Below, piece by piece: positions 33,094-41,524 of a stretch of DNA of 55,540 nt. The stretch spans positions 1 to 55,540 of the forward strand of contig JAZNSV010000044.1 in NCBI GenBank assembly GCA_045591485.1. Reading direction: 5' to 3'. The notes beneath the pieces are model-generated. The model was not told where the DNA came from. It was given only the letters and a program-made list of their open reading frames with translations, and made no database searches. Source of the stretch: Colimorpha sp045591485 (GTDB lineage: Bacteria; Bacteroidota; Bacteroidia; Bacteroidales; P3). Position numbers and translations under genes: made by a program. Within the stretch, counting starts at the first letter, position 1. Every line of letters starts with the position of its first letter.

Positions 33094-36000
33094 TTATAGC
33101 TGCACGTGGGTGTCGCCGCCAACGCTTCCTTTGTTGCCTCCACCATAGACGTTGCCGAAAACCTCTGTATTGCCCTTGAGAATGACATTGGTGTTACCAC
33201 CCACGGCGCTCTCCTCGCCACCTCCGAAGACATTACCCGTATCCTCGTCGCCAGTCACCGTGCCTATCTTGCTGCTACCGTCGATGGTGAGGGAAACATC
33301 GCCCGTGACGGTGCCGAGGGTGGTGAGGTCTTCTGTGGTGTAGAGTATATGGTTGGTCTTGTCAATACCGGTAGCGGTACTGTTGACGGTGGCCCGTTGT
33401 TCCCAAGTGTAGGTGGTGGTGACGCCCTTGACGGCGGTGCGGTAAGTGCCGAGGTTGCTATAGTAGAGAGGTTCCACACGGTAGCCGATGCTGTCGACCT
33501 CGACGGTGGGCAGCGAGGCAGAAAAGCCTGCGCCGAAGACGTTGCCGTGGACAGTGCAGTTGAGGAGCGCGGAGGTGACAGTGCCATCCACCTTGCCAAG
33601 GCTTCCGCCGCCGTAGAAGTTGCCCGTGACGGTGCATCCCGTCAATGTGGAGGTGACGTCGTGTGTAGTAGCCAGCGAGAACTTCACGTACTCGACAAAC
33701 AGTCGTGCCACGTTGCTGGCGTTACCCGACATGGGGATAAACTGGTAGTTGATTTGTGTGGAGATACCGGCATGTGTCGCATTCCAATCCTGCTTGTATT
33801 CAGACTCTACCCAGTTGTTCCATTCGATATTCTGTACATCGCTTTTGTTCGACGGGGTGCGGCGGCTGTATGAGTTGCCGCCGTAGCCGGCGCCGAAGTA
33901 GGTGCCGAAGGTGCAGCCCGTGGCGGTGGTAACGACTGTCTTGCCCGACGACATGTCGCCGAATTTGGGTCCGCCGCAGAAGAGGGTCACATGGCTGTTG
34001 CTTATGGTGGTGGTGATATTGCCAATGGCCGGGTTGGCGGCGTTGATGCCCCCGCCGTAGAATTCCTCGATGTCGGCATGGTCTATCTGCCAGGTGATGT
34101 TGCCCTTGCCGTCGGTGCTGCCAATGCCCTCCATGCCGGCTCCGGCCACAATGCCAAAGCGCCCGCCGTTGATGTAGCACTCCGCGTTATCATCATACTT
34201 CGTCGCATCGGCGCGGTAGAGGCCGGTGAGGTAGAACTCGTTGTAGTCGCCGCCTGTCACCGACACGGGTGAGTGCTTGGTGGCTATTTGTTTATCTTGG
34301 TGACAGCCCGTGTGGAATTCCTTGAACCACACGTTGCCGCCAACATGGATGTATGGTATTTTGTTCGATGTGCCTTTCTGGTTGTTGCTCACCCATTGCT
34401 CCATGACGCCGCCTTGCACGATGAGGGCATCGGTTGTGCTTCTGTCCGAATGCTCATACTCGAACTGGGTGAACCGGAAGAGCGAGGTGTTGGTACTCTC
34501 GAACCATCCTTTGGGAATCATGATACCGAAGTTGTAGGAGCCCGTGCCGCCGGTGGTTTTCTGAGCCATACCGAGGCCGGGGATATTGATGAAGTCGGCC
34601 CTCACGGGGTGGGTCTCGGCACGGTCATCGAAGCGCAGGATATAGGAGTAGTCGGGTTCGTTGTCGCCATCAAGGTCAATAGAGGTAACCGTATAGGGCT
34701 TGCTTCTATTTGCTTCCATATCGGTTTTTTTGTAATAATGATGATAATTGCCCACAAGCACCACAGCATAGTCATATACGGTTTGGCTACCTGGTGAGCC
34801 TGTCACCCCTTGAAAAAGAGCATTGCCCGTACCCGAACTTGCGATGGCGTTGCCCATGGTGGTGAATACTACCTGATTATCTTCTGCAATGGAATAACTG
34901 TCACCGTTGGTGTATATCTGTCCGCCGCCCACGTTGTGGACATCGTATCCGGTCTCCATTGCCTGGTTGTACACCTTGTCGGCGTTGGGGTCGGCCAGAT
35001 AGGCACATTTGGCCCAGTAGGGTTCGATGGTGATGGCCGTTACGCCTTCGGGTACATCCCAATAGGCTCCCTGATTGAAAATGCGGCTGCTGACGCTATA
35101 GAGGTCTTTGTTGGTGCAGTAGCGGTCGGCGAAGTTCCAGCTCGGCGCGTCTGCGGTACTGGTACTGAAGGTGCCAACTGTGCCACCGGTGATGCTTACA
35201 ATCTTCCATCCAGTCACCACGCGGTAGCCCGTGTAGTTCTTGCTGCCCACATCATTGTAGTAGGGCAGCTGCACCTTGTAGTAGTTGAAGTTATAGTGCG
35301 CGGTGTCCTTGTCGGTGATGTTGAGGGTGAGGCCTGTCTTGTTTAGTGTTGCCCCGTCGGGATGGTGATATGGCACTGTCGCATCGCTCGTATTGTCCAT
35401 CTGTATAGTCACCGCGAGAGTGCCCAGCTTACTGCCCTGGTTACGGGGCTTACCGGTGGTAGCATGCTCGGCATCAATGTTCACCACCGACGGGTATTTG
35501 CCGTCCTGCATCAGTATTGGGTATGGGTGGGCGGTACCGATGCTGTCGGGCAACAGCACCCACTTCATTATATCACTCTTGCTGTATGTGTCTGTGGCCC
35601 ACCATCCTGCTAACTCGCGATGGCCGTTGAGCAGGTGGCGGTAGAACTCGAATCGCTTAAGGAAGCGGTCCTCGGCACCGAGGGCGCAGTTGTAGGTAAC
35701 GCCGGTGGGCTGGACGTAAGGGGCTTCAAGCCGGAAATAGTTGAAGTTACTCACGCCGTTGGCATCCTTGTTGGAGATTTCGGTGCCATTGTAGATAGGG
35801 GCTCTGTGTGGACAATTGTTGGTATCAATACCGCCATAGAACATGCAGTTCATCACCATGGTCTTGAGGTAGGCAGCACGGGAATCTGTGGCCACGTTGT
35901 TGTAGCCCACGATGCCGCCTATGTAGTCGCCTTGGGTTATATCGGCGTAGCTGTAGCAATTGATTACGCGGGCCTCGCCGTCAAGCAGCCCCACCAGTCC

Positions 36001-37797
36001 ACCGACATAGTTGCTGCCCCCCACGGAGCCAGCAAGGATGCCGACGTTGTAGATGCGCGCCGTGCCGTTGGCCGTGCAGGCGATGGCGCCGGTGTTCCCC
36101 GAGGCGTCGCCGCTGGTGATGGCTACACTTTCAATCACCAGATTGCGTACCGTGCCGGTGAGGGTGGTGAAGAGGGGGGCGCTGAGGTTTGTGATGCGGT
36201 ATGGCATGTGGGTGGCGGGGTCAATGGCGGCTTCGAAAGTACCGGAGAAGGTGGTGGTGATTTCTCCAATGCCACTGGCAGAGAGGTCTGCCATGAGTTT
36301 ATAACAGGCAGAAGAGGTCGTTCCGTTATTTACATCGGTTACAAATTTTGCAAGGTCGGTGGTGCTGTAGATCTGGTAGGGGGCGGAGGGTGACCCATCG
36401 CCACTGCTTATCTCTCTGGATGCAATCGCCGAGGTTGTGTAGTCGTTGTGGGTGGCCCAAGCGGTAACGGTTATCGGCAGTTGTTCTGACGTGAAAGCTA
36501 CTGCTCCGCTGTATACCGTTTCCGAGCCATCGTCGATGGTGTAGTGCAGGGTGGCATCTGTCGGCATGCTGCAAGAAAGAGTAAACGTCATGTCAACTCT
36601 TGTGATGACAGGCGTGGCGCATTGCAACGTCACCGAGCCGCTGCCCACGGCAGAAGGTATCATGTTCTCCTTGACGGCGATGGCCTTGATGGTCACGCCG
36701 CTGACCCCATCCGTCAGCGGGCCTGTATATTCGGTGCTTGAGGTGGTGGGGGTGCTGCCGTCGGTGGTATAGTAGATGGTGGCACCGTCGGTGGCGCAGA
36801 TAATGGAGACGGCGTTGCTACCGTTGTCTTGTATGCTGGGCGTGGCCACCTGGGTGATGGCCAGTTCAGCCACGGTGGAGGGGTGATAGCCTAGACTGGT
36901 GGCGATGGCCTTGATGGTGGTGGCGGAAGAGATATTATTGATAGTGACAGTAGTTGTGCCAGTGCCTGAATAGTTGCCTGCCGAAGGGACAGTTCCGTCA
37001 GTGGTATAATAAATAGTGGCACCCGTTAGACCGCTGATGGTAACCTGTGAGGTGGAGCTGTTGAAGCTGATGATCGGCGCAGTATACTGCGGCACGTTAT
37101 AGGTAGTCAGCTCGGATGATTCTGAGCCTAGACAGGCGATGGCCTTGATGACCGTGGCGTCGCCCAAAGCGAAGGCCGATAAATAGGTTGTACCGCTGTT
37201 GCACGATGGGGTGGTGCCGTCGGTGGTATAGCGTATGGTGGCACCCGTGGTAGCCGAACTCAGCGAGATATTGCCGTCGTGGCTGTTGGTCACCACGGGA
37301 GTTGCAATGACGGGAGTAAGTGATTTGGAAGCAATATTGCTCAAAACCATACCATAACCTACCACAGCAGCTTTGACAGTCATGGATTCAGTAACTGACA
37401 CTGCACCGGTATAGGACGTTCCATTGCTGGTAGAGGGGTCGCTGTCGTTAGTGGTATAAACAATCGAACATCCAGTAGGTACAAAGGCACTTGTAATGGT
37501 GAAAGTGTTGTTCTCTGGATTAATATTACTAATGGTAGGGGTTAATGTCACCTTGGCATCTTCAAGATACCATTTACTTGTATAGTCAGCTCCTTTATTC
37601 CAAAGACCAATAGTTCCACCCACATTTGTTGATGGGACTCCATTTAAAGTATATTCAGGACCGTCTTGTTTAGCATCTGTCCCTTGAAGTGAATTCTGGT
37701 TTCCTTGCGTAATATTTAAGTACCAACTGCTATTATTTTTGGGAGAAATGTTATAATAATAGGAAGGCAATGTTATGTTAAATAACATACTTATCAT
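33094..37797 (-). CDS. Giant surface protein, main part (frameshifted and C-terminally truncated)
   Basis: A 1567-residue reading frame. It holds at least six Ig-like units of the chitobiase C-terminal type (recurring YYTTDGSTP and ATIYYTTDG), then GLUG-like segments (YVGGLVGLLDGEARV, YIGGIVGYNN), then a long beta-rich region with repeated NVYGGGN/FYGGG turns. It ends abruptly in GGGNKGSVGGDTHVQL with no T9SS sorting domain, so the 3' part is probably lost. Its N-terminus is displaced into the gene upstream (37778-38287). A single-base deletion near 37780 would join them. The shift falls on a TATGTTA/TAACATA palindrome. Type: adhesin-like surface protein, probably no longer functional. Confidence 0.7.
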   Translation of the reverse strand: MISMLFNITLPSYYYNISPKNNSSWYLNITQGNQNSLQGTDAKQDGPEYTLNGVPSTNVGGTIGLWNKGADYTSKWYLEDAKVTLTPTISNINPENNTFTITSAFVPTGCSIVYTTNDSDPSTSNGTSYTGAVSVTESMTVKAAVVGYGMVLSNIASKSLTPVIATPVVTNSHDGNISLSSATTGATIRYTTDGTTPSCNSGTTYLSAFALGDATVIKAIACLGSESSELTTYNVPQYTAPIISFNSSTSQVTISGLTGATIYYTTDGTVPSAGNYSGTGTTTVTINNISSATTIKAIATSLGYHPSTVAELAITQVATPSIQDNGSNAVSIICATDGATIYYTTDGSTPTTSSTEYTGPLTDGVSGVTIKAIAVKENMIPSAVGSGSVTLQCATPVITRVDMTFTLSCSMPTDATLHYTIDDGSETVYSGAVAFTSEQLPITVTAWATHNDYTTSAIASREISSGDGSPSAPYQIYSTTDLAKFVTDVNNGTTSSACYKLMADLSASGIGEITTTFSGTFEAAIDPATHMPYRITNLSAPLFTTLTGTVRNLVIESVAITSGDASGNTGAIACTANGTARIYNVGILAGSVGGSNYVGGLVGLLDGEARVINCYSYADITQGDYIGGIVGYNNVATDSRAAYLKTMVMNCMFYGGIDTNNCPHRAPIYNGTEISNKDANGVSNFNYFRLEAPYVQPTGVTYNCALGAEDRFLKRFEFYRHLLNGHRELAGWWATDTYSKSDIMKWVLLPDSIGTAHPYPILMQDGKYPSVVNIDAEHATTGKPRNQGSKLGTLAVTIQMDNTSDATVPYHHPDGATLNKTGLTLNITDKDTAHYNFNYYKVQLPYYNDVGSKNYTGYRVVTGWKIVSITGGTVGTFSTSTADAPSWNFADRYCTNKDLYSVSSRIFNQGAYWDVPEGVTAITIEPYWAKCAYLADPNADKVYNQAMETGYDVHNVGGGQIYTNGDSYSIAEDNQVVFTTMGNAIASSGTGNALFQGVTGSPGSQTVYDYAVVLVGNYHHYYKKTDMEANRSKPYTVTSIDLDGDNEPDYSYILRFDDRAETHPVRADFINIPGLGMAQKTTGGTGSYNFGIMIPKGWFESTNTSLFRFTQFEYEHSDRSTTDALIVQGGVMEQWVSNNQKGTSNKIPYIHVGGNVWFKEFHTGCHQDKQIATKHSPVSVTGGDYNEFYLTGLYRADATKYDDNAECYINGGRFGIVAGAGMEGIGSTDGKGNITWQIDHADIEEFYGGGINAANPAIGNITTTISNSHVTLFCGGPKFGDMSSGKTVVTTATGCTFGTYFGAGYGGNSYSRRTPSNKSDVQNIEWNNWVESEYKQDWNATHAGISTQINYQFIPMSGNASNVARLFVEYVKFSLATTHDVTSTLTGCTVTGNFYGGGSLGKVDGTVTSALLNCTVHGNVFGAGFSASLPTVEVDSIGYRVEPLYYSNLGTYRTAVKGVTTTYTWEQRATVNSTATGIDKTNHILYTTEDLTTLGTVTGDVSLTIDGSSKIGTVTGDEDTGNVFGGGEESAVGGNTNVILKGNTEVFGNVYGGGNKGSVGGDTHVQL

Positions 37798-38287
37798 TTG
37801 GAGAGTTCGTCTCCTCTAGATGGACACGAATACGATTTGCGTTAGCGGAACCAGTTATTCCACCGTTAGTAGTCATATACTTACCATCTTTGGCATGTAT
37901 GATATAGTAATAATTTTCCGATGGATGTTTTATTATTATCCAAACCGCTTTTGTAGAATCATTGGTACCGTTCCTGTATTGATAGGTCGTAAGAAACGGC
38001 TGTCCATTGTCCGTGGTCGTAATATTATTTGTGGCCTGATAGAAAATCCAATTTTCCGTAGGACAAAGATAATAGTTTGTTGTGGTGTTGGCTACATTAT
38101 AGGAATCTTGTCCCTGATTATTACCACTAAGATAGTACACGCCGCTATAGTCCTGTCCCCACGCCACCCCGCCGCCTACCATCATCCCCGCCAGCAACAT
38201 CACCAGTTTCCTTATATTCTTCATCGTTCTCATTTTTTTCATTTTGTTATATGTTTTTCCTTTCATACTTAACCGTCTGATATTCAT
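37778..38287 (-). CDS. Giant surface protein, N-terminal part with signal peptide
   Basis: A 169-residue frame. A signal peptide (KLVMLLAGMMVGGGVAWGQ) precedes a ricin-like/RICIN-type N-terminal domain (GVYYLSGNN, TNYYLCPTENW, WIIIKHPSENYYYIIHAKDG). It runs out of frame at 37778, where the next frame continues with ITLPSYYYNISPKNNSSWYLN, another unit of the same domain. So it is the front of the giant protein at 33094-37797, split by a frameshift. Several ATGs are possible. The one used lies 2 bases after the upstream stop, and ATGs at 38266 or 38242 also suit the signal peptide. Confidence 0.65.
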   Translation of the reverse strand: MNIRRLSMKGKTYNKMKKMRTMKNIRKLVMLLAGMMVGGGVAWGQDYSGVYYLSGNNQGQDSYNVANTTTNYYLCPTENWIFYQATNNITTTDNGQPFLTTYQYRNGTNDSTKAVWIIIKHPSENYYYIIHAKDGKYMTTNGGITGSANANRIRVHLEETNSPNDKYVI

Positions 38288-38289
38288 AA

Positions 38290-39003
38290 TTACGACAGCT
38301 CATCGGCAGTGAGTCCCGTAGCCTGCACGATGGCCTCGACGGGCATACCCATCTGCTTCATCTTGGCAGCTACCTCCTTGAGGCCTTCTGCTCGGCCTTC
38401 TGCTTGGCCTTCCTCAAGGCCTTTTGCGTGACCTTCCGCAAGGCCCAGTGCATGACCTTCGAAGCGGCCTTCGATGCGCTCGGTATCTATGACGCTCTGC
38501 TGATACATCAAATCCTCCATGTCGCGACGATACTGGCGGTGCTCCGCCTCCGGCAACAGTGCTACGCGCAAACGCTCGCGAGCCTCCGGCAGACCTGGAA
38601 CCTGCGTGCCGTCATCTATCTCGCCGGTCTTCAAGAAACGTATCCACTCGTCGAGCGGCGTAGTGGCCACCTTGTCGGTCTTGTCGTTGATGATGTATTG
38701 TCCACTCGACTGGTGTACAATCTGATAGTAACCGGCATTGTCGCCCGTGCCGCCTATGATGCGCCATACTGTATAGGCTTCCGGCGGATTTTTCTTGGTG
38801 GTGAGCATCAGGTTGCCGTCGACCCAATAGCCGACGGAGGGGTCGTCGGGGTCTTGTGCGGGGCAGAGGTAATAGGTGTTGTCCTGTGTGCTGACGATGT
38901 GGAAGAAACCCTCGGAGAGCTGAGCCGCAGCCCTAACGGGGCAGAGGAGTGCGGCCAGGGTCAGCAGTAGTGTGCGATAATAATAGATGAATTTCAGTTT
39001 CAT
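38290..39003 (-). CDS. Chimera: surface-protein N-terminus fused to an Rpn-family C-terminal tail
   Basis: A 237-residue frame of two unrelated halves. Residues 1-120 are a signal peptide (TLLLTLAALLCPVRAAAQ) and the same ricin-like domain as the next gene (TYYLCPAQ, YTVWRIIGG, YYQIVHQSSGQYIINDKT). From about EWIRFLKTGE (near 122) the sequence is the tail of an Rpn-type PD-(D/E)XK nuclease/transposase: ARERLRVALLPEAEHRQYRRD, a run of GxxxG repeats (EGHALGLAEGHAKGLEEG), and KMKQMGMPVEAIVQATGL. The nuclease core is absent. An exported protein carrying a cytoplasmic nuclease tail makes no obvious sense, so this looks like a recombination product. The ATG at 39003 begins the signal peptide. Confidence 0.65.
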   Translation of the reverse strand: MKLKFIYYYRTLLLTLAALLCPVRAAAQLSEGFFHIVSTQDNTYYLCPAQDPDDPSVGYWVDGNLMLTTKKNPPEAYTVWRIIGGTGDNAGYYQIVHQSSGQYIINDKTDKVATTPLDEWIRFLKTGEIDDGTQVPGLPEARERLRVALLPEAEHRQYRRDMEDLMYQQSVIDTERIEGRFEGHALGLAEGHAKGLEEGQAEGRAEGLKEVAAKMKQMGMPVEAIVQATGLTADELS

Positions 39004-39145
39004 ACCCAATAAAAACAACCTTTGTTTTTTGTGGCCAGGCCAGATGTCAGATTGCTGCGGAGTGTAGCACGAGGGGAGACCTGGGGGAGGAAATTGTCTG
39101 ATTGAGCGATGATTATTCATAAAATGCTGTTTTAGTATGTTGGTG

Positions 39146-39174
39146 CAAAGATACATTTTTTTTTCTTGAGCAAA
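39146..39174 (-). promoter_or_regulatory. Promoter of the chimeric surface-protein gene
   Basis: The minus-strand -7 box TATCTTTG (39146-39153) and -33 TTTG (39171-39174) have a 17-bp spacer, slightly short. The leader is about 140 bases. Confidence 0.5.
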
Positions 39175-39538
39175 AAAAATATTTGTTAAAAATGAAAAGC
39201 AACGGCTAGGGGACACGCCACTCCCGCCCCGCCTCCATCCCCCGCCGCCGCTTTGTCCCGCGGCAAGGCGCTCGCGCCTTGCGTCCCCGTCTCTTTCCGC
39301 CGCCTGTCCTTCTGCCGCCAAATCCGAACGGCGCGTGTCGGTCGAAATGGCTCTGGCGCGTGTCGCAAGGAGACAGTGCGGCGGCAATGTGTTGATAGTT
39401 AATATTTTCGCCATTTTGGCTCAGATGGTTGCAACCTGCAAATATACAATTTTTTTTGTATGAGACCTCTTGGTGAAAAAAACAACCTGCATCCCGCCGC
39501 CCCGTCCGAAAGGCACTTCCGTCCTATCTTCTACCTAT

Positions 39539-39650
39539 CCGGTTCGGCATATCAACGATACATCAACGATATATCAACGATATATCAACGATTGTAATCG
39601 TCGAAATATCGTTGATATATCGTTGAAGTATCGTCGATATGCCGAACCGG
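39539..39650. repeat. Large hairpin with 11-bp tandem-repeat arms (copy 2)
   Basis: An inverted repeat with 55-bp arms and a 2-base loop (39594-39595). The inner unit ATCAACGATAT is the same as at 44-155. The ends are CCGGTTCGGCAT/ATGCCGAACCGG. It lies upstream of the M28-like gene. Confidence 0.92.
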
Positions 39651-39709
39651 TGGTGAGGATGACATGTATGGAAGGTGGCGATGAGCCGGAGAAAAAAACG
39701 ATTTTTACT

Positions 39710-39738
39710 TTTGGGTTCCGAAATTTTTTGTATCTTTG
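39710..39738 (+). promoter_or_regulatory. Promoter of the M28-like gene
   Basis: -33 TTTG (39710-39713) and -7 TATCTTTG (39731-39738) with a 17-bp spacer. The leader is about 70 bases. Confidence 0.55.
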
Positions 39739-39816
39739 TTTGTTCGGCCCGTAGTGCCACAGCGCGGTTAATGTGGTGGGCCACAATGGGATAGTGTTAA
39801 ATATAATAGAAGTAAT

Positions 39817-41307
39817 ATGCACAAAAAGTGTTTTTTGACGGTTCTGCTGGCCCTTGTGGGCGCGGTGTGCTGGGGTCAGGAGCGTCGGCCTGTGCCTATG
39901 CCGACGGTGTGCACCGACTCGATTGTGAAGCATGTGATGGAGCTCTCGTCGGAGAGCTACGGCGGCCGCATGGCGGGCAGCGAGGGCTACGACCGCGCCC
40001 TGGAGTATGTGAGGGGCGTGCTGGCCTCGTATGGTCTCGAAGGGATGGAGCTGCAGGAGTTTGAGGTGGAGTGCAACGAGGTGGAGAACTGCAAGTTCAA
40101 TGTCTACCGTCCCGGCACGAAAGAGCGGCGGGTGTTCACGCTTGGCAACGAGTTTTGCTGTGCGGGCATGACGGGCCGCGGCTATGTGGACGCGCAGATG
40201 GTGTTTTGCGGCTACGGAGTGGCTGCAGGCGGAGTGGACGAGTACAAGGGCGTGGACGTGCAGGGCAAGGTGGCGGTGGTGCTGACAGGTTTGCCTGAGG
40301 GGCATGGTTTGCCGCGCAAGGTGGCCGATCAGTGCACGTCGCTGCGCGACAAGGCGCGCATGGCCGAGCGGCACGGAGCGATAGGCATGCTGGCGGTGAA
40401 TGTGAGCCGCAGCTGCCTGCCCAGCGAGCCGCAGGGGCGCCTTTATTGTGGCGAGCTGCCGCACCTGACTACGTTCCCGATGCTGCACCTGACGCTCGAC
40501 TGCGCACGCGAGATTTTCGAGGGCGAAAAGATGGGGCTCGACAGCGCCATTGCCGCCATCGGAGCACTGCGGAGCGTGCAGAGTTTTGCATTGCTGAAGA
40601 AGGCCGAGGTGGATGTGAACGCACGCTACCGTCCGGCGGCGCCGACACACAACCTCTGCGCGCTGCTTCGCGGCACCGACCGCGAGCTGAGCAAGGAGTA
40701 TGTGATGGTGGGGTCGAGCCTCGACGGTGTGGGCATGCAGGGCGAGACGTGTCTCTTCCCCGGAGCCGACATCAACGCCAGCGGTGTGGCTGCCCTGCTT
40801 GAGACGGCGCGTGTGCTGAGCGAAGAGCAGTGCCGTCCGAAGCGGAGTGTGCTTTTTGTGGTTTTCGGCGGCTCGGAACATCAGTTTCTGGGGTCGCGGG
40901 AGTTTGTGGAGCAGTATAGGCGCCAGAACAGGATAGAGGCTTTCGTCGGACCGCAGAATATCGGCTATGGCGACAGCCTGCTGGTGCTTGGCGGAAGCAA
41001 GTATCCGAGTCTTTATGCCATTGCCGCAGACCGCGACACGCTGGCCGGGCGGCACAATATGAAGCAGGATGTGGAGCTGAGCCTGCCGCGCGGCGACGCG
41101 CGTGCGCTGGATGCAATCGGGGTGCCGAGTCTGGTGTTCACCACATGGAACGGCATGCACGAGAACCATACGACGACCGACATCTGGGAGAATGTGGACC
41201 GCCGTGTGTTGACGATGGCCACGCAGCTGATGGCCGAGACGGTGGCCCAGCTGGGCGAGGGCCTCTATATGGGCCGCAACCCGAAGAGCAAGATTTTGAG
41301 GAAATAG
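39817..41307 (+). CDS. M28-family peptidase homologue with degenerate active site
   Basis: A 496-residue exported protein. A signal peptide (FLTVLLALVGAVCWGQ) is followed by the M28 N-terminal part (LSSESYGGRMAGSEGYDRAL), a PA-domain insert, and the M28 zinc-peptidase core. The core residues are altered. The usual H-x-D is SSLD (near 298). The Asp of GAxDxxSG is Ile in GADINASG (near 316). The first Glu of GGEE is Ser in GGSEHQ (near 351). Only the last His in NHTTTD (near 449) is clearly kept. It is probably a binding or scaffold protein rather than an aminopeptidase. It is followed by repeat arrays and the gldFG fusion. Confidence 0.8.
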   Translation: MHKKCFLTVLLALVGAVCWGQERRPVPMPTVCTDSIVKHVMELSSESYGGRMAGSEGYDRALEYVRGVLASYGLEGMELQEFEVECNEVENCKFNVYRPGTKERRVFTLGNEFCCAGMTGRGYVDAQMVFCGYGVAAGGVDEYKGVDVQGKVAVVLTGLPEGHGLPRKVADQCTSLRDKARMAERHGAIGMLAVNVSRSCLPSEPQGRLYCGELPHLTTFPMLHLTLDCAREIFEGEKMGLDSAIAAIGALRSVQSFALLKKAEVDVNARYRPAAPTHNLCALLRGTDRELSKEYVMVGSSLDGVGMQGETCLFPGADINASGVAALLETARVLSEEQCRPKRSVLFVVFGGSEHQFLGSREFVEQYRRQNRIEAFVGPQNIGYGDSLLVLGGSKYPSLYAIAADRDTLAGRHNMKQDVELSLPRGDARALDAIGVPSLVFTTWNGMHENHTTTDIWENVDRRVLTMATQLMAETVAQLGEGLYMGRNPKSKILRK

Positions 41308-41315
41308 GCGGAAGG

Positions 41316-41505
41316 GAAAGTTAAAAGTTAAAGGTTAAACGTAGGGGCATACCTCGTGTATGCCCGATGGTATAAGAGGTTAAAAGTGAAAAGTGAAAAG
41401 TGAAAAGTGAAAAGTGAAACGTAGGGGCATGCCTCGTGTATGCCACCTGCAAATTACAGCCTATCAACCGAACAACATACCAACTAATCAACTAATCAAC
41501 TAATC
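41316..41505. repeat. Cluster of heptamer and octamer arrays with a duplicated 24-bp palindrome
   Basis: GTTAAAA heptamers (41319-41340) and GTGAAAA heptamers (41385-41420) alternate with two copies of a palindromic segment containing GTAGGGGCAT and GTGTATGCC (41341-41364, 41421-41444; one difference). It ends with AATCAACT octamers (41483-41505). It fills the gap before gldFG. Confidence 0.9.
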
Positions 41506-41524
41506 AACGTCTTAAAGTAACGAC

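Larger units (their letters stand above)
39004..39816. other. Long intergenic region between divergent genes
   Basis: No gene was recognised. It holds a minus-strand promoter (39146-39174), a GC-rich stretch (about 39205-39380) containing the palindrome CAAGGCG-CTCG-CGCCTTG (39265-39282), a large 11-mer hairpin (39539-39650) and a plus-strand promoter (39710-39738). Confidence 0.6.

Noticed and set aside
37770..37800. Programmed frameshift or phase-variable switch in the giant surface-protein gene
   Set aside because: There is no slippery heptamer, homopolymer or repeat tract at the shift. A simple mutation or sequence error is more likely.
38290..38650. Intact transposable element because of the Rpn-family tail
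   Set aside because: Only the tail is present. The PD-(D/E)XK catalytic core and terminal repeats are absent.
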